Positions 61,701-64,000 of a stretch of DNA of 64,000 nt are shown here, piece by piece. The stretch is from Desmodus rotundus (lineage: Eukaryota > Chordata > Mammalia > Chiroptera > Phyllostomidae). The stretch lies in assembly GCF_022682495.2 (NCBI RefSeq), contig NC_071399.1, positions 8,227,342-8,291,341 of the forward strand, read 5' to 3'. Each line of letters starts with the position of its first letter. The first letter of the stretch is position 1. Position numbers and translations under genes: made by a program. The notes below the pieces were generated by a model. The model was not told the DNA's origin and ran no database searches. It saw only the letters and a list, made by a program, of their open reading frames with translations.

Positions 61701-63023
61701 CAAGGGAGCACTGCAGACAGAATCCCAGATGCCTTCTGAAGAAACCCTAGCCCTGCCCCTGAAACCGTATCTGCCAGCAGGCCCAGCCTGCGCTAGCCTT
61801 ACCAGGCTCACCTAGCGATGCATCTCTGCCCTGTGGCAGCCTTGAGTGCCCTGAACAGCCTTCTACGTGACCACCTCCATCCAGCATCTTCCAAACTCCT
61901 GCCAAAGGCCCACGCCCTCAGTGTGGGCCAACTGTGATTCAGTCTTGGCTTACTCATCCTTCTCTCCGCTCTCCCCACCGCGCCTGCTGCCCTCCCCCAC
62001 CTCCCACCATGCCGTCACGATTCTACCAGGCTGCTGCTGCCTCCAGCCCCGGCCCATGAAAGGCCCTCAGCTGCTTCTCCCCAGTGAGCCCCTCATTTCC
62101 TGTAGACCTCCCCTGACACCTTCTCCCATCTCGGCTGCCCTCCATATCACGCCATCAAGAGTTAGGAAAAATAGTGTCCGCAGCCATGTGCATGGAAAAG
62201 TCAAATTGCCCACATATCGAGGAACAAAGCCCACCCACGGGGAGACAGTGGTAAGATGATGATTTTGTTATCACCGATCCTCTCATCCTTAATGAAAGAC
62301 TTTCCCCTGCCAAGATAAGAGCATCCTGGAGACTCCTCACAGCAGCCAGGACGGTTTGCACGATTCCTCACCTCATTGCCATGCGTAAAGTCGTTTCCTT
62401 TCTCATGGGATATTAATACAAGGGGACTTCGTTAAATACACTGCGGGAAAGTTGTAAGTGCTTTGAGTAGTCTTTCCAATATACTAGAGGAACTCAAAAA
62501 TCTATGGAAATAGTATGCCGAATTCTTTCGTAAGGCAAATAAGCATCCTATAATTATCTCTCCTGGACAGCTAAAATTTTGCACAGGAAAAAGCATGACA
62601 TACTGCAGCCACATTGCTGAACCAGGGGAATCAGGAAGTGGTATTGTGCCTAGTCTGGTTTTAGAGAGTTCAAAATAATTTTTTTTTACAAACATGCTCC
62701 TAAGAAATATTTCTTAAATAAAAATCCTATCTTCCAAACCCTGGCTTGGTCTTCAAACGCATCTCCCACATGCTTTGTCTTCAGAGACTCTATGGAGGGG
62801 GGGGTGGAGATTTGGAAAGTGGGCAGGGCCTGCATGTACTCACCTGGCCAGTAGTACATGTAGACCTTCCTCTGGGCCTTGGTCAGAGTGACCCACAGAG
62901 GCTCCGACCCATTCCACCAGAGAGGCAGCAGGCTGTCTCTGTTGACACCAATGTCAAATGACTTGTTGGTGGTGGGGTCCCACATGTAGTTCCCGATCAT
63001 CTGATGCACCTCACAGTGTCGGC
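25559..63023 (-). CDS. ENPP6: ENPP6 coding region, exons 2-8 (5' partial; exon 1 outside window)
   Basis: Ectonucleotide pyrophosphatase/phosphodiesterase 6 is a zinc-dependent, GPI-anchored cell-surface enzyme that releases phosphocholine from glycerophosphocholine, lysophosphatidylcholine and sphingosylphosphorylcholine. In the family it is known from new oligodendrocytes and kidney. Joined minus-strand segments 63023-62844, 49671-49560, 44315-44174, 43444-43265, 40546-40409, 30311-30188 and 25764-25559 total 1082 nt and stay in frame to a TAG stop. They give residues 82-440 plus part of codon 81, matching the 440-residue human length as I recall it. Metal ligands D193, H197, D240, H241 and H354 are present, as are sequons N100, N118, N341 and N404. 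The first metal ligand (D32) and nucleophile (S71) lie in exon 1, beyond the window. All acceptors are AG. Donors are GT except intron 5, which is GC. Identification is from recalled human sequence, with near-identical stretches in every exon. Confidence 0.97.
25765..30187 (-). other. ENPP6: ENPP6 intron 7 (4.4 kb), largely free of recognisable repeats
   Basis: Donor gtaggt follows exon 7 and acceptor cctttccctttcag precedes exon 8. Unlike the other introns, I see no SINE or LINE I can name across it, only a T tract near 29479. Repeat-poor introns sometimes hold conserved regulatory DNA, but nothing in the sequence itself proves this. Confidence 0.85.
30188..30311 (-). CDS. ENPP6: ENPP6 exon 7 (residues 332-372, metal ligand H354)
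   Basis: This is a 124-nt exon between acceptor ..cttggttgcag and donor gtaggt. It encodes [20 protein letters not shown] followed by GWHGYDNEL. It carries the last zinc ligand, H354, in the conserved GWHGYDN motif, and the sequon N341-S-T. It ends with FLAFGP and the first base of the Asp373 codon. Intron 6 upstream of it is about 10.1 kb. Confidence 0.96.
30690..31250 (+). mobile_element. Probable ERV-type LTR fragment
   Basis: The order 'gtggccagtgattgaatca', 'cctacacaatgaaaccccatgtaaaaccc', 'gcatcccttccctgtggcc' then 'gcctttataatgaaa', 'gagctctgagatgcattccagggaattgtcgaaccc' follows a mammalian LTR consensus that I recall but cannot name. No retroviral gene is present. Confidence 0.45.
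31445..31575 (+). repeat. MIR/L2-type 3' fragment
   Basis: 'ccaaagcacagagaggtgaactgggactcagtcacacagctg' matches the shared MIR/L2 'gaggtaagtaacttgcccaaggtcacacagc' pattern. Confidence 0.45.
31705..31905 (+). repeat. MIR SINE
   Basis: 'tagctctgtgatcctgggcaagtcacttcacttctctgagcttccgtttccc' through 'gaggtgctcgctgaatgg' is a near full-length MIR right half. Confidence 0.8.
32458..32650. mobile_element. Tc1/mariner-type MITE, 193 bp, TA target site
   Basis: The terminal 23 bp (32458-32480) and the reverse complement of the last 23 bp (32628-32650) agree at 18 of 23 positions. Both share the inner taacgcc and the outer gggtc. The element is bounded by TA at 32456-32457 and 32651-32652. The interior is AT-rich and non-coding. 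Confidence 0.75.
33440..33600 (-). repeat. L2 fragment (antisense)
   Basis: 'cctatttattcaattccacagactcccactgagtgtctctgctagggtgttaggc' follows the reversed L2 tail. Confidence 0.45.
33690..33750. repeat. GT-rich simple repeat
   Basis: Imperfect gtgtgagtgagtgtgtgtctgtgag units. Confidence 0.8.
34032..34052. repeat. Half of a short TIR element (same end as 10466)
   Basis: The sequence tagggtgaccaactgtcc matches the left end of the MITE at 10464-10555. No right end follows. Confidence 0.35.
35505..35770 (-). repeat. L2 fragment (antisense)
   Basis: 'ttcaaggagcttccaccccagaaggaagaaactaaaagcagacagac' and 'gtgtttgagttggacttaaaggg' resemble reversed L2. Confidence 0.5.
36226..36395 (+). repeat. MIR SINE fragment
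   Basis: 'gattcaagtcctggctttgtccttcctggctttgtaaacttaggcaacac' is MIR-like. Confidence 0.6.
36760..37050 (+). repeat. L2 LINE fragment
   Basis: 'cacctcattccttggtctgg' and 'ctcgtcctccaggtttcagccttaagaggccctc' match the sense 3' half of L2. Confidence 0.55.
37054..37143. repeat. (TA)n/(TATAC)n microsatellite, self-complementary
   Basis: About 90 bp of interrupted alternating AT with tatacac and tatgtata variants. It is nearly palindromic over long segments. Confidence 0.95.
37165..37350 (-). mobile_element. L1 3' region fragment (antisense)
   Basis: 'ttagtttcaggtatcaaatacagtgatttgacatttttataccttac' and 'cacaatattattgactctattc' match the antisense L1MA-type 3' region. Confidence 0.65.
38080..38470 (+). 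mobile_element. Possible ERVL/MaLR-type LTR fragment
   Basis: 'gcctacctccagacttctacttatatgagataataaatcc' and 'atttaaaccacatttattcacg' and a terminal 'cttgactgatac' follow a common LTR tail. The family is uncertain. Confidence 0.45.
39184..39398 (+). mobile_element. VES-type SINE with 16-bp near-perfect TSD
   Basis: The tRNA-like head 'ggccacatagctcagttggttggagcg' and the B-box 'ggtttgattcc' are followed by 'cagtcaatgtttctctctcacattgatgtttctctc' and a CT tract. The flanks taaaattacatggcct (39168-39183) and taaaatcacttggcct (39399-39414) differ at two positions. It lies antisense in ENPP6 intron 6. Confidence 0.9.
40409..40546 (-). CDS. ENPP6: ENPP6 exon 6 (residues 286-331)
   Basis: This is a 138-nt, phase 0-0 exon between acceptor ..tttctctgcag and donor gtaatt. 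The peptide runs from [20 protein letters not shown] to the conserved [17 protein letters not shown]. It differs from recalled human sequence at scattered positions (for example RA for ST near the start), as expected between orders. There is no stop or frameshift. Confidence 0.95.
40750..41245 (+). mobile_element. L1 3' end fragment
   Basis: 'caacagtggaagggacaaatg', 'ggggtggaatactatacagcaatgaagaggaatgaatc' and 'ttctaataactacaaaactaaag' are typical of the L1 3' end. It is antisense to ENPP6, in intron 5. Confidence 0.65.
43065..43245 (+). repeat. MIR/L2-type 3' fragment
   Basis: 'aacatgctaagcactgtcc', 'ctcaatctcatttagttgcc' then 'cccatttcagagaagagaccacag' and 'aggtcacccagctg' follow the shared L2/MIR tail. 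Confidence 0.55.
43265..43444 (-). CDS. ENPP6: ENPP6 exon 5 (residues 226-285, metal ligands D240/H241)
   Basis: This is a 180-nt, phase 0-0 exon. The acceptor is ..cacccacag. The exon encodes [20 protein letters not shown], which includes the invariant NPP motif SDHGM with zinc ligands D240 and H241. It ends [16 protein letters not shown]. The boundary after HSE reads TCTGAG|gcaaga, so the donor is GC. The next exon continues VYGKL in register with human IYNKL, so no nearby GT site is needed. A pyrimidine-rich microsatellite (on this strand) sits 37-96 nt upstream of the acceptor. Confidence 0.95.
43445..44173 (-). other. ENPP6: ENPP6 intron 4 (729 nt) with pyrimidine microsatellite near acceptor
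   Basis: This is the shortest intron of the gene here. Donor gtgacc follows WIQ and acceptor cacccacag precedes ERG. A 60-bp CT-rich tract (gene strand) lies 37-96 nt upstream of exon 5. Positions 43780-43870 include a MIR/L2-type stretch (cccatttcacagatgtg). Confidence 0.9.
43481..43540. repeat. (GAGAGG)n/(GA)n purine microsatellite (pyrimidine on gene strand)
   Basis: About 60 bp of agagaggg units ending in pure GA. On the ENPP6 strand it is CT-rich and ends 37 nt upstream of exon 5. Confidence 0.97.
44174..44315 (-). CDS. ENPP6: ENPP6 exon 4 (residues 179-225, metal ligands D193/H197)
   Basis: This is a 142-nt exon with acceptor ..ccctccag and donor gtgacccaa. Its first base completes Lys178. 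The segment [15 protein letters not shown] holds two zinc ligands of the NPP family, D193 and H197, in the usual D-x-x-x-H spacing. The exon ends in MTQWIQ at a codon boundary (phase 0), joining directly to exon 5 across a short 729-nt intron. Confidence 0.96.
44430..44575 (+). mobile_element. L1 3' terminus
   Basis: 'gggggaatcactgtgtaaagtatataatcgtctaactgctgcgctgggcacctgaaactaatac' is the end of an L1MA-type 3' UTR. Confidence 0.7.
44985..45065 (+). repeat. MIR fragment
   Basis: 'atttggcacacggcaggtgc' and 'ggtaagtgctcaataaatgatag' are the MIR/L2 terminal pattern. Confidence 0.5.
45697..46200 (+). mobile_element. Probable gammaretrovirus-like (ERV1) solo LTR
   Basis: It shows an LTR-like layout: 'ccccaaccaatcagcagagg' (CCAAT box) near 45950, then 'ctaataaacccttactttcttggctgc' (poly(A) signal) near 46103-46130, and an end 'acccttttaattctctaaca'. 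No internal retroviral gene flanks it. The exact termini and any target duplication are not clear. Confidence 0.5.
48010..48125 (+). repeat. MIR SINE fragment
   Basis: 'gcctgggctcaaatcctcgcttctcttctcactaacctggagcc' follows the MIR left/core region with its B-box-like end. Confidence 0.6.
49560..49671 (-). CDS. ENPP6: ENPP6 exon 3 (residues 142-177)
   Basis: This is a 112-nt exon between acceptor ..cttcttag and donor gtaagtgt. It starts with two bases that finish Gly141 and ends with AA of the split Lys178 codon. The peptide opens [16 protein letters not shown], with two cysteines (C142 and C154) spaced as in the human protein, where I believe they pair. It ends in [10 protein letters not shown]. 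No frameshift or stop is seen. Confidence 0.96.
50350..50745 (-). repeat. L2 fragments (antisense)
   Basis: 'gggcacctactacgaactagttactatgttcagacatggtggagacag' and 'aagcaaagagagcagcagaagcaaaagttc' are reversed L2. Confidence 0.55.
51500..52230 (+). mobile_element. AT-rich L1/HAL1-like fragment
   Basis: The end 'aatgtaaatggattaaacagttca' then 'gagatggtcagtctggataaaaa' and 'aaatatatgctgcc' matches the L1 ORF2 region in order. The upstream A-rich part is consistent but more diverged. Confidence 0.55.
52690..54390 (-). mobile_element. Degraded LINE (antisense L1-like), interrupted by VES SINE
   Basis: 'gaaagatattttcactggatgcagaac', 'atcattccattggctttttag', 'aaagtcagctgtcagtcttattaatg', 'cttcttttcctcttggtttttaggtcag' follow the order of a known old L1-type antisense sequence. 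The VES SINE at 53458 splits it. Confidence 0.5.
53458..53643 (+). mobile_element. VES-type SINE nested in old LINE
   Basis: It is close to the VES consensus as I recall it: ccctggctggtgtggctcag, gattgagtgcagcctgcaaacc, B-box ggcagttcgattcccagtc, gggcacatgcctgggttgtggg, acacattgatgtttctctcc, taaataaataaaatc tail. The flanks aactccat and aattccat form an imperfect 8-bp duplication. Confidence 0.95.
57800..58370 (+). repeat. L2 LINE, 3' half
   Basis: 'ctgtcaccttcctccttgaaactttccaatgacttcttgttcatctcaggataag', 'acacatgctgttccttctgtgtggatgctctgtccc', 'caggtgttacatcac' and 'ggatagtaaactctcagggtcgag' give the sense L2 order over more than 500 bp. Confidence 0.75.
62844..63023 (-). CDS. ENPP6: ENPP6 exon 2 (residues 82-140)
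   Basis: This is a 180-nt exon preceded by ..ttcatgcag and followed by the donor gtgagt. It starts with the last two bases of the split codon 81 (Gly) and ends with the first base of codon 141. The peptide opens [16 protein letters not shown] and ends KVYMYYWP. It carries the sequons N100-K-S and N118-G-S and belongs to the alpha/beta alkaline-phosphatase-like catalytic fold. It is the most 5' exon in the window. Nothing resembling exon 1 is found between it and 64000, consistent with a long first intron. Confidence 0.96.
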
Positions 63024-64000
63024 CTGCATGAATAGAACACCGAGCTTGTCAGTCTATTGTTCAGGCATTTTCAGATTGTATCTTCATTTTCTGTTTATAA
63101 AAGCCATTCAATCGCGTTTAGGAAGTACAGGACAGCATAAATCAACCTTGGCTTCTGATTTTTTTTAACATAGACGTTCCTTCTCTCTCGTTCTACCATA
63201 AAGGCCTACCATGGGGTCAGAAGCCCAATAACTGATCGAGGGTGGGATCATTTTGTTCGAAGTTAATTTGCCAAGTCTGGAGCTATCTTAAGTTAAACTG
63301 AGGATACTGCGTGCAAAATCCACCCCGCTGCTCACGGCTTGAACTCTAAATGTGAACCAGTATGGACATTGCGGATCCCTGGGGAACCAGGGTTAAGTCC
63401 TCAGCCCTGAGCGCTCTGTCTCTGTCTCGGCACCCCTTCCAAACTGTCCTCCTACAAGAGCAAAGCAGATGCCATGGCAGGCACTCCCTTTCTTCCTGCA
63501 CAAGGGTAGTTATCACTGTAGCGCTGAGCCATGACAGAACCTATGGCATTTGGAACAGAACAGCGAAAAATATTCAACATTGAAAAAAAAAACCCCAAAC
63601 CACGCAACAGTCCAAAGGGAGTGTTACAGAGACGGGAGGGTTGCTTTTGTTGGGCATGGCTCAGTCCCAGAAGCGAAGCCAGAAGTGAAAGACGCAAGTG
63701 CTTGGACTCTTTTGAAATATAAGGCTTAAATTATTTATTTTGTGGCAATCTGTTACATCTTTAAAGTGAAAATAACACAAACATTGGCAAGTGCATCAAA
63801 AATTGCTGCGATTTTAGTGAGCGTCATTTGGCACCGGGATGAAACACGCGCCGCGGAGCTGCTTATGCTTCATCAAAGTGGGTTTTTCGTTTGTTTGCTG
63901 GTGTTGGTTCTTCGTGACTACCCCTGCCCAACACACACACGCTTTATTTTTAAACCAAAACAAGGAAAAGACCATAAAATACAATTTTGAATATTTGGAG
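63024..64000 (-). other. ENPP6: ENPP6 intron 1 (3' part)
   Basis: This is sequence upstream of exon 2 on the gene strand, ending in the acceptor ..ttcatgcag. I see no exon-1 coding motif, no CpG-rich promoter and no repeat I can name in it. Confidence 0.85.

Larger units (their letters stand above)
49672..62843 (-). other. ENPP6: ENPP6 intron 2 (13.2 kb)
   Basis: It is bounded by donor gtgagt after exon 2 and acceptor cttcttag before exon 3. It contains L2 fragments, an AT-rich L1-like block, a degraded LINE with a nested VES SINE, and an L2 at 57800-58370. In 54400-57800 and 58400-62840 I see no other coding or RNA gene. Short frames there lack splice context or any family motif. Confidence 0.85.

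Noticed and set aside
61073..61711. 212-codon open frame on the minus strand in intron 2
   Set aside because: No recognisable protein family, no splice context, and several overlapping frames of similar length nearby.
63024..64000. Possible ENPP6 exon 1 within the last kilobase
   Set aside because: No signal peptide, LLDGF-like metal-ligand motif or YPNYYTL-like nucleophile motif is seen in any minus-strand frame.
1..64000. A novel defence, CRISPR or other multi-gene system
   Set aside because: The window is mammalian genomic DNA with one known gene and common repeats. No repeat-spacer array or clustered unknown genes are seen on either strand.

Overview
The window is mammalian nuclear DNA, most likely from a bat. 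It has widely spaced exons with consensus splice sites, long introns and many old LINE, SINE, MaLR and hAT fossils. Three tRNA-derived SINEs of the VES type (about 5498, 39184 and 53458) point to a yangochiropteran bat. Two short 5'-truncated L1 inserts with a bat-like 3' end (8670-8797 and 23192-23255), a hAT element (627-889) and a Tc1/mariner-type MITE (32458-32650) fit the same lineage. I do not assign a species.

One protein-coding gene is recognisable: ENPP6, on the minus strand. It encodes the choline-specific glycerophosphodiester phosphodiesterase, a GPI-anchored ecto-enzyme of the nucleotide pyrophosphatase/phosphodiesterase family. Exons 2 to 8 lie at 62844-63023, 49560-49671, 44174-44315, 43265-43444, 40409-40546, 30188-30311 and 25559-25764. 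All reading-frame phases join without error. Numbered as in the 440-residue human protein (recalled, not searched), the window encodes residues 82-440 plus part of codon 81. Exon 1 (signal peptide, first metal ligand, nucleophilic serine) lies beyond position 64000. The metal ligands D193, H197, D240, H241 and H354, four N-glycosylation sequons, C412 and the GPI signal are all visible, so the gene looks intact over this part. The donor of intron 5 is GC instead of GT.

Layout: 1 to about 23.8 kb is intergenic DNA downstream of ENPP6, made of interspersed repeats (hAT, L2, MLT1, VES, L1, MER5A-like, MIR). About 23.8-25.56 kb is the probable ENPP6 3' UTR. It contains a 280-codon open frame that is probably fortuitous. 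From 25.56 to 63.02 kb are ENPP6 exons and introns, and from 63.02 kb onward is intron 1. The introns hold L1, L2, MIR, LTR and VES repeats and several microsatellites, including a 60-bp pyrimidine tract (on the gene strand) just upstream of exon 5.

I found no RNA gene, CRISPR array or second host gene that I can support, and no sign of a new multi-gene system. The points most worth a second look are the GC-AG intron, the pyrimidine tract before exon 5, the long 3'-UTR frame, an extra cysteine (C394) next to a conserved one, and the lineage-informative transposon insertions.
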